NCBI GenBank assembly: GCA_964006375.1
Contig: OZ023269.1
Location: 63,462,968-63,526,967 of the forward strand
Source: Tillus elongatus
Lineage: Eukaryota; Arthropoda; Insecta; Coleoptera; Cleridae
Length of the DNA: 64,000 bases
Direction of reading: 5' to 3'
Position numbers and translations under genes: made by a program. Shown here piece after piece: positions 51,840 through 61,217 of this stretch (position 1 is its first letter; each line of letters opens with the position of its first letter). Under the pieces are notes generated by a model, which saw only the letters and a program-made list of their open reading frames with translations, ran no database searches and had not been told where the DNA came from.

Positions 51840-52386
51840 TCCATTTCAATTTGGTGGTACCCCGAAATTAAATCTATTGTCGAAAAGTATTGGGCACGTA
51901 CAGTTTATTTAAAATCTCGTCAATTTTGGGAATTGGGTGTCTATCTGGTATGGTTTTTTCGTTTAGTTTTCTGTAATCCACTACAATTCTCCATTTCTGT
52001 TTCCCGCTATTGTCTAATTTCTTTGAAACGAACCAAATGGGACTGCTATACGGACTATGGCCATGCCTAATAATTTTTTGTCGCAAGTTGTCGCGATTTG
52101 TTAATCACTTTGGGATTGTGTAGGTACGGGTACCCATGTGGTTTTGAGTGTACTGGTATATCGTCTGTTGTTCTTATTTTATGTTTTATTACGTTTGTAT
52201 GTGTTAAATGCTCGTCCTTATTTAAACATATGTCTTTGTACTCTGTTAAAAGATTTATCACCACGTGTGTTTCCTCGTCATTTAAGCAATTCATGTTTAT
52301 TTGGTTAATTAAATTATTTATATTTACTTTGGGTTTTTGATTCACCCTTGTATTATTTAAATGTACTGTCCTTTTTTTTAATTTCA
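51840..52386 (-). pseudogene. gypsy2 RT fragment, copy B
   Basis: Minus strand: frame 52386-52067 gives TVHLNNTRVNQKPKVNIN and VVINLLTEYKDICLNKDEHL, then 52086-51874 gives the RT start [13 protein letters not shown] and [20 protein letters not shown]. These are classic 17.6/297-type motifs. The palm is cut off at about 51840. It continues copy B of gypsy2 whose gag-pro is at 56.35-58.5 kb, separated by inserted DNA. Confidence 0.87.
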
Positions 52387-52568
52387 ACAATACACCACGA
52401 GGGCTTACAGCCTAAATACTATCGTACCGTGGGTGTTGACAGGGAGGAAAGAGGCAACTAGTTAAGAGAGTTAGTTTTTTTTGGTAGAGAGAAAAACCAT
52501 TGCATTCCTTTTTTAGTGGAGGGAGAGTTGTAACGGTTTACTTTCAACCACTGTTACAAGTTTGTATT
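52387..52568. other. Mosaic of LINE-B 3' end and gypsy3 3' end
   Basis: 52387-52462 is a 75-bp LINE-B 3' end (minus). 52463-52568 is the end of gypsy3: GAGAGTTAGTTTTTTTTGG, the polypurine tract and the first ~50 bp of the LTR. The LTR breaks off where the longer duplicate starts. Confidence 0.8.
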
Positions 52569-53050
52569 TTGGGGTTTCAAGACGTGTGTCACCCTGGACT
52601 TATGAGTTGAAAGATCGTGATGGTGAGTTCAGGGGTGTCTGGCACGCAAAGGATCTTAAGGCCCACCCTCCTGAGTACGAGAGTTAGTTTTTTTTTTGGC
52701 AGAGAGAAAAACCATTGTCTGCTTTTTTTAATGGAGGGAGAGTTGTAACGGTTTACTTTCAACCACTGTTACAAGTTTGTATTTTTAATCTATGAATCCT
52801 GAGCAGATTTGTTCACTTGCATTTTCACCACTAGAGCGCACTTATATACCACCATAAACACTCTTAGCGGTATAACGGGTTATCTATCTCCGCCCATTCA
52901 GTCTTTCTCTGAACGTTGTGTGGCTTGATTTCACCTATCTACCTCTGGTTGTTAATGTCGTTCTCTGTCCGCGGGTCTTGTTTTGCGCTTCTAAGAGCGT
53001 GTGATGTACGTTGGTAAATGCAGCCTCTTAATCGGCGCGCCTTTTTTCTC
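52569..53050 (+). repeat. Duplicated gypsy3 3' end
   Basis: Near-identical to 48549-49021: end of integrase (GTGTGTCACCCTGGACTTAT, ...CCTGAGTACGAGAGTTAG), polypurine tract and LTR up to the same LINE-B junction. It is a duplication, not a second insertion. Confidence 0.9.
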
Positions 53051-53083
53051 AACAACACACCACGAGGACTTACAGCCTAAATA

Positions 53084-55204
53084 CTATCGTACCGTGGGTA
53101 TCGACAAGGAGGAAAGAGGCAACTTGTTAATTCTGGACTTGAAGGTTAGGAGGCTCGGAGGAGAATGAAACACATGTGCCGGCAAGGAATTCCACAACTT
53201 GGAAGTCCTCGAGACAAAAGAGCGGGCATAACAAGAAGTTCTATGTCTGGTGACCTGGACAGTAAAAGGGTGCATTCGCTCTTTTCCCCTGGTAGATCTG
53301 TTGGGGGCAGCAGGTGGGATAACTATGGAGGAAAGCTCCTCTGAGCAGTGCCCGTGCAGATATCTATAAAATAGAGAGATGTCACCAACGGCACGTCGGT
53401 GGGCAAGGGATGGCAGCCTTTGGGTGAGGGCAGGATCACCGATGAGACGTATAGCTCTCTTTTGAATGGAGTCCAGGATAGCGGGTGTAGAAGCGGCAGC
53501 TGCACCCCAGATGTGGGAGCAGTAATCAAGGTTTGGCCTTATTTGTGAAGTATATAAGGTATAGAGATTAGCTGGTGAAAAGCATTTGCGAGCCCGGAAG
53601 AGGAAACCTAATTTCTTAGCAGCCGCTTCTGCAATTGATGTGACATGTTGGTGCAAATTAAGATTTAGATCCACAGAAATGCCAACAATAGAAAAGGACT
53701 CATTACTTTGAATAACTTGGTTGTTCATTGTGATGGGTCTAGGGCTGGTGTATCTCTTATGAGAAAGAAAGCAAGACTGAGATTTGGTGGGGTTAAATTG
53801 TACAAGATTTCTACTTCCCCAGTCTAATATTTTTTGGAGATCCACGGATACAGAACCCTCCATGAGTCTGCGATCCTGATCTAATTGGGCTAAAGAGACA
53901 GGCTTAGAATATTGTATATTTGAGTGGAGGGTGCTGGCGTCCGCGTAACTGTGAAGTGGGTTGGATGTGCTAGAGAGGAGGTCATTGATGTGGAGAAAAA
54001 GAAAGTAGGGGCTAAAGCTGAACCTTGAGGAACTCCTGCATTAATTGGATACAGTTTAGAGGAATGGCCATCCACAACAACAGAAATGCTCCTGTTGGAG
54101 AGAAAATTTGCTGTCCAGGTACAAAGTTTTGGTGGTAGGCCATAGGCCGGAAGTTTATTAAGAAGCGCTGCGTGCCAGACCTGGTCGAATGCTTTGGATA
54201 TGCCTAGAGCGACAATCTGGGATTCACCGTGTAGTTCCATAGACTCGTTCCAAGAATGGGTGACAGAAGAAAGGAGGTCGGCAGTCGATCTGCGCTGACG
54301 GAATCCATACTGCCTGTCGTGGATTAGACTGTGTTTTTCCAGAAATTTTAGTAATTCGGTGTTTATATACTTTTCCATCACTTTAGAGACGACTAAAAGG
54401 AGAGAAATAGGCCTGTAGTTGCTAGGAAGCGCTTTAGATCCCTTCTTGGGGATGGGTTGTACTCGAGCAGTTTTCCAGTTACTAGGGAATATGCCTTTAT
54501 TGTAAGATATCTGAAATAGACGAGTCAGGACAGGAGCAAGTTCTGGTGCGCATTTTTTGAGAACAATTGCTGGGATCAAGGCCAGAGGCTTTCCTGGTAT
54601 TAAGAGAAGAGAGCATCTTTCGTTCCTTTTTAGTTTTGAAAATGATATCCGTCATTTTATGCGCGACATTGGGGACTGTTGGTGGTTGAACATTTGGAGG
54701 TGGGTTGAGAGTAGAATTGCTGGCGAACAACGAAGCAAAAAGTTCAGCCTTGCCCAGGGCGGTAGAAACAATTTCATCCCCTGAGACAAGAGGTGGGAAC
54801 GTGCTTTTGCAGAAATTATTCATAATAGATTTAGCAAGAGTCCAGAAGGGTTTGCCGCCGTTGGAGCTTAATAGGACTTTGTTTTTGATGTGGTTATTAA
54901 ACGAGTTTTTTGCCTCAGAAAGAATGCGGACATAGCGGTTTCTTGCGTCGTTAAATGCTTGACGGTTTTCTTGACTGGGATTGTGTAGAAGCGTTTTGTG
55001 AGCTTTGGCCTTTTCAAGTCTGGCCTTGTCACAGGATTTAGAGAACCAGGGCTTTTGAGTGGCTGAAGAGGTTTTCTGTGTACGTGGAATAAATAACTCC
55101 ATGCCAGCTTGGATAATGTCGGTGACGTTTTGTGAGATATCAGAGGGGTCAGGATGAGAGAAGCAGGCAGACGCCCATGGAAATGAGGAAAAGTAATCCC
55201 GCAT
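53084..55204 (-). pseudogene. LINE-B copy 3 reverse transcriptase, frameshifted
   Basis: Pieces 55204-54497, 54579-53890 and 53863-53084. Motifs: NRQAFNDARNRYVRILSEA, RVQPIPKKGSKALPSNYRP (about 54450), QYGFRQRRSTADLL (about 54310), VALGISKAFDQVW where LDISKAFD is expected (catalytic Asp changed to Gly), GVPQGSALAP (about 54035), and HSYADASTLHS where YADD is expected (second Asp changed to Ala). Loss of catalytic residues suggests decay after insertion. Confidence 0.9.
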
Positions 55205-55474
55205 TTCGTCCCAGTTTGCGGAGTTGTAGTGCCAAACGATAGGTGGGTGTGATTACTGTGTGACCTCGGGTTGCATTGCGCAGGAAGCAGTGACCATGCC
55301 GTGGTCTGAGCGGCCAAGGGGGGCGGTGACTGATATCTTATAGCATTCAGGTTTTGTAGTAAGAAGGAGATCCAAGGGATTCAAGCTGTGTGTTGGAATA
55401 CGAGGAAAGTAAGTAGGTTGCTGAACCATATTGGCTAAAGAATTGCTGACTGCAAAGGCCTCTGCTGCTCTCCC

Positions 55475-56044
55475 TTATGGATCGGTTTTTGAAGATCCTA
55501 GCCATTCCTTATTATGGACATTGAAGTCACCAAGAATAGTGACCTCGGAGGAAGGATATTCAGAAATCAGATAGACGTTTTTTTCAGAAAGGTAGTCAAA
55601 GAGCTGGACAAAGTTGTTGTCAGAAGGTGACCGGTAAATGCAACAGATGAATTTAGTTGCAGCCCTGAGAGAGAGTTTTATCCATAGTATGTATTTTCTT
55701 CCAGCTTCTAAATTGGGGCGTCTGGTGCAGGGTAGATTGCTATGGACGTATGCGCACACGCCTCCATGCAATCTAAAGGAAGTAATGAGCTCATACCCCG
55801 GGAAATTAAGGTGATTAGTGGCTGTTTTGGCACTGATTTGGGTTTCGGTGAGGAAGAGGAGTTGGGCCCTGTTAGCCTGGAGGAAATGGTGGACGGAGTT
55901 CAGGTTAGAATTTAGGCCACATATATTTGAAAAGGATATGTTAAATCTTGATGTTGGCGCCCCCTGTACACCCCTCTCCCGGAGATCCGAATGGAAGGGT
56001 ATTTTGCCTCCGGAATCTTTTGTACAAGGAGGAGCCATCATCAT
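55475..56044 (-). pseudogene. LINE-B copy 3 endonuclease domain, shortened
   Basis: Open frame of 189 codons with FSNICGLNSNLNSV, FLTETQISAKT, CIYRSPSDNN and VTILGDFNVHNKEWLG. It stops at 55475, a TGA-type change (the CAAGGG codon of copy 1 becomes TAAGGG), before the SDH motif, whose sequence lies further downstream near 55305. Confidence 0.9.
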
Positions 56045-56345
56045 TTTTGCTTACAAGGGAAACCGACTCATACACCAGAACCGGAAACGTCCGTTGGGAC
56101 TTCACCGGCCCCTTGATGTATGGGGTGGTACCTCCTCGGGCGTGAAAAAATCCTTTACTATTACGTAGAGGAAAATTCCACTACCACCTGCTATGGATTG
56201 GATTGGATCAATGTTTACCTCTTTAAAAATAAGATTAATAAAAGGACTATCAACTGTCCAATAGTTATGCTTTTCGACATAGTAGGAGGATACAAAACAT
56301 TATCATTTTGCATCCATGCCTATTGTCGGTGCCTATTGTCGGTCT

Positions 56346-56664
56346 TATTAAGTATTTCATTTACGGCTCTATTCTGCTGACTAATTGCTGGCTGAAAATT
56401 GTTGGCGATCGTGCCATACGATCTCTGTTTATACTGCTGTTCTGTCGGTTGAGCTGCATACGTGAGCTTTTCCGCATTGTAATTAAATAATCTGTTTGTG
56501 CGGCCTTTCTCCGTTTTATTTCTGTGTGTTGCTATATCTGCATTAAGTATATGGTTCACCAAGTCAAGTTCATTGACGTGAAAGAAATAGTCGTCTGTTA
56601 TTGTATAATTTAATTTTAAGTCGTTTCTGGTATCGATACCATATTCTCTGGTTTCGTGTAGCAA
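56346..56664 (-). pseudogene. gypsy2 copy B pro-RT linker
   Basis: Open frame with LNYTITDDYFFHVNELDLVN and FNYNAEKLTYAAQPTEQQYK. No catalytic motif; by position it joins protease and RT. The LINE-B 5' end cuts it at 56345. Confidence 0.55.
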
Positions 56665-56763
56665 TTGATTAGTTCTACTTGCCGTTTTATAATTCCTTCG
56701 CTGGGAAATTTAATATCTATACACCTGTTACCTACATGTAGTTTATGTTTCTTAAAATCTGTT

Positions 56764-57084
56764 CTAGCCTCGTTCTTTGTTAAGAATTCTATTTCCGAGT
56801 AATCCAGAAAATTCGTTCTTGAAATTAAATAGACAGAATTCTTGTGCCTCGTTTGATCTTGAATCTAAAACTATGTTCGCTCTTTTTGAATATTTAGTAA
56901 TCTCGTGCGCTGTTTGTATAAGGAGCGGGTCCTGGAATATATTATTCGCAAAATTATAGTAAGCTACTACTGGGTTTAATAAATTGTTTGACGACCCGCT
57001 ATCTAATAATAATCTACCTTTTATTTCTCCTAACTCTACATAAGGTAGCTTACATAGTGTATTGAAGTTGTTAATGTCTATCAC
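56764..57084 (-). pseudogene. gypsy2 copy B retropepsin
   Basis: Starts MIDINNFNTLCKLPYVELG; the active site GRLLLDSGSSNNLLNP (about 57020-56975) keeps Asp-Ser-Gly; it ends NEFSGLLGNRILN, the usual LLG strand. About 107 codons, a normal retropepsin length. The frame is open here, but flanking gag and linker are in other frames. Confidence 0.88.
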
Positions 57085-57374
57085 GGTGCATTCCGTGATG
57101 GCCCCGCTACTGGAAAATTTTGAAGGTTTTCGTCGTATTGTTCTGCTACAGAAAATTCGTGATTCATTGTATCGTAATTTGGTTCGTTATAAAAATCTAA
57201 CAAGGGCAATTCGTGATTTGTTTCATTAAAAAGATCTGATAAAGGTAATTCGTTATTTATTTCGTTAAAATTTCCATCGTGATCATAAAAATCAGTAGTA
57301 TGCAGTTGTTCCCTACTTGGGTGAGGTACATTTCTCCTAAGCTGCGTTGAACTTTGTGGATTTAAACAAGAATT

Positions 57375-57820
57375 CTAACTGCTTACATCCATCGGTTGTG
57401 GATATTGCCTATTGTTGGGGTTATTTGGATTGTAATTAGGACGTATAAACTGATTTGATTGTGTATTTTGTCTGGGTATTTGTGAGAAGTTAGGTCTGTT
57501 TTGATTATTATACTGAATATTTTGAGTGATATTTTGGTTATAGGGTCTAAACTTTGGCTGGACAGGGCTCTGAAAATGCATATTACTAAATTTCGCTGTT
57601 CCTGTCTTTGATAGAACGGCCCCTGTTATCCGTCATTTTTATGTGCGTGAAATTGTTGTTTATATAACGCCTTGTCTCCGTAGTCACAGTTTCCTTCAGC
57701 AAATATAAATTTTAACGCCTGCTCAATGCTTGGCGGGTTAGTCGACATCAATATTATACCGATGGGATTGCATAATCCATTCAAGAATGCTTTTAGTGTC
57801 TGCTGCTGATAAATTGTCAT
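57375..57820 (-). pseudogene. gypsy2 copy B gag fragments
   Basis: 57820-57626: LKAFLNGLCNPIGIILMSTN, IEQALKFIFAEGNCDYGDKA, the capsid C-terminal motif of 17.6/297-like gags. 57581-57375: Asn/Gln/Pro-rich tail ending QPMDVSS, typical of these gags in place of zinc knuckles. A frameshift separates them near 57600. Confidence 0.82.
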
Positions 57821-58554
57821 TTTAAGGGCTCGAATGGCTTCATTGTTCTCGTTCGAGGTGAGGTTTGAAATTAATAATTGTTCTATATACCTACACCGAC
57901 TACTGATTGGTAATGCATCTTCGTTTTGTTTTTGTTTTAGTTGTAATATTTTCCCTAATTAACTCGCACCATCTCTTTGATTTCTGAAATTTTGTACTAT
58001 AGTTTGTCTCAAATCGATTCACGAATTAATTATTTTCGTATTTATAATCAATCTTGCATGCCCTGTTAATTTTGTTTGCACAAAGTTTAAAAAAATAATT
58101 TAAAAGTAAATTTTGATCTGATACCTAGAATTGGTTCATTACCATATCTGCGGCTTTAAAGAAATTTCCCACATTTGCCGATTGACCGTTAAATTCGGGG
58201 GTTGCCTTTAAATAAAATTATTTGAATTGATCTGCCATGTTTATATTATTACGCTCGGAATTATCTTCACAACTAGGTATTTCGTAATTATTCTCACCAA
58301 TGCTTATTTGTCTTAATCTATATTCTAAGTTTAATAAATCTGTTATTTCTTCGTCTGTCAGACATACATTTATCAACAATACACAAAATGGAAAATATGG
58401 ATAAAAATGGAAGTAGCAAAATAACTTACATAACGATTACTTCTACTGCTTCCATTGGACTGCTTGGCTTTGTTTCTGTACTGTTTGGCTCTTTCACCCG
58501 TTATTAGGCGTCGATACGCCTAAAGATCAATATTCGTTTGATTTCTTAACCGAT
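57821..58554 (-). pseudogene. gypsy2 copy B gag N-terminal region, decayed
   Basis: No long frame, but the position between LTR and capsid motifs and fragments such as RCRYIEQLLISNLT on the minus strand (about 57900-57850) indicate the N-terminal gag. Stops in all frames. Confidence 0.5.
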
Positions 58555-58960
58555 GCTAACGACTGCGCTACTTAACTTTACGGTTACGTTTAGCTTTTTA
58601 AAACAATTTTTATTTAACTATTAGACAATTAATATATAAGAAATGCAATAACAAAATATAATACTTCAGCACGCGATGTGCAAAGTACTAAGAAGGGACA
58701 AGAAAAAACACCTCGCTTAAGGCGAGTCGTCTATTTATACTGTTCACCTCGGGAGAGCACTTATTGTCTTTAGACGTAACTCTGCTGGCTCAGCTTCTCA
58801 CGGTTTACGGCGTAGTTTCTCAAGGTACCTTCTGATCTGCTTACTCTGGTGTCTGCATCCTTGGGTTGCTACAATGTTGCAATAATGGCTCGTTGTTATG
58901 GGTACATCTATCTCGCGTCGTTTTGTGTTAAAAACGCTAACCCTAACAATCCACTATAAT
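58555..58960 (-). repeat. gypsy2 LTR-like region, copy B
   Basis: Matches 41731-41965. A TATAAATA box on the minus strand at 58739-58732 is followed by GACGACTCGCC, likely the LTR promoter. It extends left past TTGTGTTAAAAACGCTAACC; ends not defined. Confidence 0.65.
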
Positions 58961-58964
58961 TATC

Positions 58965-59104
58965 ATTAAATGTCAAAAGACAATTCTTGTGCCTTGTCTG
59001 CTACGGAATTTTCTTCGAAAAAAAAACAGAATTTTGGTGCCTGTTCGATGCTTTGTGGGTTAGTTGACCGTAGTATCATCCCTAGAGGGTTTCTTAATCC
59101 GCAT
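58965..59104 (-). pseudogene. gypsy2 gag fragment at the edge of the hammerhead array
   Basis: On the minus strand, sequence resembles the capsid motif of copy B (DNA landmarks GATGCTTTGTGGGTTAGTTGAC here, GGCGGGTTAGTCGAC at 57735). Frames are broken. The array starts directly beside it, at about 59105. Confidence 0.55.
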
Positions 59105-59128
59105 AGATGCATTCTCACCACAATTAGA

Positions 59129-59171
59129 ACCGTAGACCGGTTTCGCTCTAATAAGAGCTCGTTAGTACGGC
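59129..59171 (-). ncRNA. Hammerhead M1 (core point mutation)
   Basis: Minus strand: stem I GCCGTA, core CTAACGA (G of CTGANGA changed to A), perfect stem II GCTC/GAGC with loop TTATTA, GAAA, stem III ACCGGT, cleavage GTC, stem I TACGG. Everything pairs, but the core mutation should abolish or weaken cleavage. Confidence 0.88.
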
Positions 59172-59448
59172 ATACTAAATGCAGCGAAAATACACCTATA
59201 AAGTAATACGGCTATGGTAGCCAGCCTTTCAACACTAAGTGAGATGTAAGACACAAATCACGTGCCGCCACCTCGTTGCGGAACCAAGTAGTATGTTGTC
59301 ACGGCAGCTCCAAATAACACCTAGTGTTAAAAAATAGAGACTGTATACAACCAACCAACAATTTAGTAAATTGTCAGCCCTGGCACACTTAGACCCTAAT
59401 ATAGAGACAAAGTATGTAAGTCTAGATGCAGTCTCACCACAATTAGAA

Positions 59449-59490
59449 CCGTAGACGCGTTTCGTTCTAATAAGAGCTCGTCAGTACGGC
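59449..59490 (-). ncRNA. Hammerhead M2, complete core, possibly active
   Basis: Minus strand: stem I GCCGTA pairs with TACGGT; core CTGACGA; stem II GCTC/GAAC (one mismatch) with loop TTATTA; GAAA; stem III ACGCGT; cleavage after GTC at 59454. All conserved core nucleotides are present. Stem III differs from the other units by two bases (ACCGGT to ACGCGT) yet remains a perfect palindrome, so pairing is kept. With such a short stem III, cleavage is expected from dimeric transcripts. It lies on the sense strand of Cadps. Confidence 0.9.
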
Positions 59491-59640
59491 ATACTAACTG
59501 CAGCGAAAATACACCCATAAAGTAATACGACTATGGTAGGCAGCCTTCCAACACTAAGTGAGATATAAGATACGAAGCACGTGCCGCCACCTCCTTGCCG
59601 AACCTAGTAGTATGCTGTCACGGCAGCTCCAAATAACACC

Positions 59641-59672
59641 GAGTTTTTTTTAGGCGAATTAAGTAAATTCGG
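59641..59672. other. Head-to-head junction of the array
   Basis: The minus units end at CAAATAACACCGAG and the plus units begin at CGGCCAGGGCTGAC; between them is TTTTTTTTAGGCGAATTAAG and a few bases. Shared unit ends make this the centre of a >400-bp inverted repeat. Confidence 0.75.
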
Positions 59673-59872
59673 CCAGGGCTGACAATTTACTAAATTGTTA
59701 GTTGGTTGTATACAGTCTATGTTTTTTAACACTCGGTGTTATTTGGAGCTACCGTAACAACATACTACTTGGTTCCGCAACTAGGTTGCGGCACGTGCTT
59801 CGTGTCTTACATCTCACTTAATGTTGGAAGGCTGGCTACCATAGACGTGTTACTTTATAGGTGGATTAGTAT

Positions 59873-59914
59873 GCCGTACTGACGAGCTCTTTTTATATCG
59901 AAACCGGTCTACGG
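59873..59914 (+). ncRNA. Hammerhead P1 (stem II damaged)
   Basis: GCCGTA, intact CTGACGA (59879-59885), then GCTCTTTTTATATC where the 3' side of stem II (GAGC) is lost, GAAACCGGTC (59900-59909) and TACGG. Core nucleotides intact, stem II weak. Confidence 0.88.
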
Positions 59915-60184
59915 TTCTAATTGTGGTGGGAATGCACCTAGCCTTACATACTTTGTCCCTATATTAGGGTAGAAATGGGCCAGGGCTGACAATTTACTAA
60001 ATTGTTAGTTGATTGTCTCTATTTTTTAACACTCGGTGTTATTTGAAGCTGCCGTGACAACATACTACCTGGTTCCGCAACGAGGTGGCGGCACGTGCTT
60101 CGTGTCTTACATCTCACTTACTGTTGGAAGGCTGGCTACCATAGCCGTATTACTTTATAGGTGTATTTTCGCTGCAATTAGTAT

Positions 60185-60220
60185 GCCGTATGCTCTTATT
60201 AGAGCGAAACCGGTCTACGG
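60185..60220 (+). ncRNA. Hammerhead P2 (core deleted)
   Basis: GCCGTA is followed by a single T in place of CTGACGA, then perfect stem II, GAAACCGGTC and TACGG. The 6-nt core deletion makes it inactive. Confidence 0.88.
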
Positions 60221-60472
60221 TTCTAATTGTGGTGAGAATGCGCCTATGTAAAACCTACCCTAATATTAGGGTAGAAATGGGCCATTGCTGGCATTTTACT
60301 AAATAGTTAGTTGGTTGTATACAGTCCCTATTTTTTAACACTCGGTGTTATTTGGAGTTGCCGTGACAGCATACTACTTGGTTCCGCAACGAAGTGGCGG
60401 CACGTGCTTCGTGTGTTACATCTCACTTAGTGTTGGAAGGCTGGCTACCATAGCAGTATTACTTTATAGGTG

Positions 60473-60787
60473 ACCGAAGGGTACTGGGTTCGATCCCAGG
60501 GTATTCCTTTCACTTTTTCAGTACAAACTGTAATATTAACATCAACCGAAGTTCTGGCATTGTATTTGAGCAAGTTGAATGTCTGCACGTTCCGCCCTTC
60601 GGAGGGGGCGTAAAGCCATCGGTCCCGTGTCCATACGATGTTGGGCACGTTAAAAATCTCTACCCTCCTTACAGAAAGGCAGAGGTTCGGCAAAATTTCC
60701 AGGATAGTGAGGTGAAACTGCTCCCTGGCGTCGGTGATTGACCATAGTCGCGGAAATAGGCCGACGTTAAACAAACAAAACACACAC
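60473..60787 (+). mobile_element. SINE family A, copy 4, inserted in the array
   Basis: 5'-truncated: starts ACCGAAGGGTACTGGGTTCG just before box B and ends in CGACGTTAAACAAACAAAAC and (CA)n. Flanked by ACTTTATAGGTG (60461-60472) and ACTTTATAAGTG (60788-60799), a 12-bp duplication with one difference. Its central block is close to copy 2. Confidence 0.93.
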
Positions 60788-60820
60788 ACTTTATAAGTGT
60801 ATTTTCGCTGCAATTAGTAT

Positions 60821-60862
60821 GCCGTACTCACAAGCTCTTATTAAAGCGAAACCGGTCTACGG
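60821..60862 (+). ncRNA. Hammerhead P3 (core mutated)
   Basis: GCCGTA, CTCACAA in place of CTGACGA (two changes), GCTC/AAGC stem II, GAAACCGGTC, TACGG. Inactive core. Lies just right of the SINE. Confidence 0.88.
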
Positions 60863-61141
60863 TTCTAATTGTGGTGAGAATGCATCTAGCCTTACATACT
60901 TTGTCCCTATATTAGGGTAGAAATGGGCCAGGGCTGACAATTGACTAAATTGTTAGTTGGTTGTATACATAGTCTCTATTTTTTAACACTCGCTGTTATT
61001 TGGAGCTGCCGTGACAACATACTACTTGGTTCCGCAACGAGTTGGCGGCATGTGCTTCGTGTCTTACATCTCACTTAGTGTTGGAAGGCTGGCTACCATA
61101 GCTGTATTACTTTATAGGTGTATTTTCGCTGCAATTAGTAT

Positions 61142-61183
61142 GCCGTACTGACGAGCTCATATTAGAGCAAAAGCGGTCTAAGG
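61142..61183 (+). ncRNA. Hammerhead P4 (GAAA box mutated)
   Basis: GCCGTA, intact CTGACGA, GCTC/GAGC stem II, then AAAAGCGGTC instead of GAAACCGGTC and TAAGG instead of TACGG. Loss of the GAAA guanine and stem pairing; inactive. Confidence 0.88.
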
Positions 61184-61217
61184 TTCTAATTGTGGTGAGA
61201 ATGCATCTAGCCTTATA

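Larger units (their letters stand above)
53051..56345 (-). mobile_element. LINE-B copy 3, full length
   Basis: Reverse-oriented 3.3-kb element with 5' UTR (about 56345-56045), endonuclease and RT. Its 5' end has a short duplication (GACAATAGGCACCGACAATAGGC). It sits between gypsy3 LTR sequence (3' side) and gypsy2 copy B (5' side). Confidence 0.93.
56346..58960 (-). mobile_element. gypsy2 copy B, 5' half (LTR, gag, protease)
   Basis: Minus order: LTR-like region (58960-58555), gag (about 58500-57375), protease (57084-56764), linker (56664-56346), with RT displaced to 52386-51840 by inserted LINE-B and duplicated gypsy3 sequence. Broken by many stops. Confidence 0.82.
59105..61217. repeat. 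Retrozyme-like array: ~306-321 bp units, each with a hammerhead
   Basis: Six unit copies: two on the minus strand (59105-59640) and four on the plus strand (59673-61217), the third plus unit split by a SINE. Predicted cleavage sites lie at 59134/59135, 59453/59454 (minus) and after 59909, 60215, 60857 and 61178 (plus), giving periods of 319, 306, 315 (SINE removed) and 321 bp. Each unit has GGGCTGACAATTTACTAAAT, a hairpin AACACTCGGTGTT, a CCCTATATTAGGG palindrome and the ribozyme. There is no open frame. Tandem units of this size with type I hammerheads are the definition of animal retrozymes. Confidence 0.88.

Noticed and set aside
59105..61217. CRISPR-like or ordinary satellite interpretation of the array
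   Set aside because: This is eukaryotic DNA with spliced genes; units are long, in both orientations, and each has a hammerhead, which a plain satellite does not explain.
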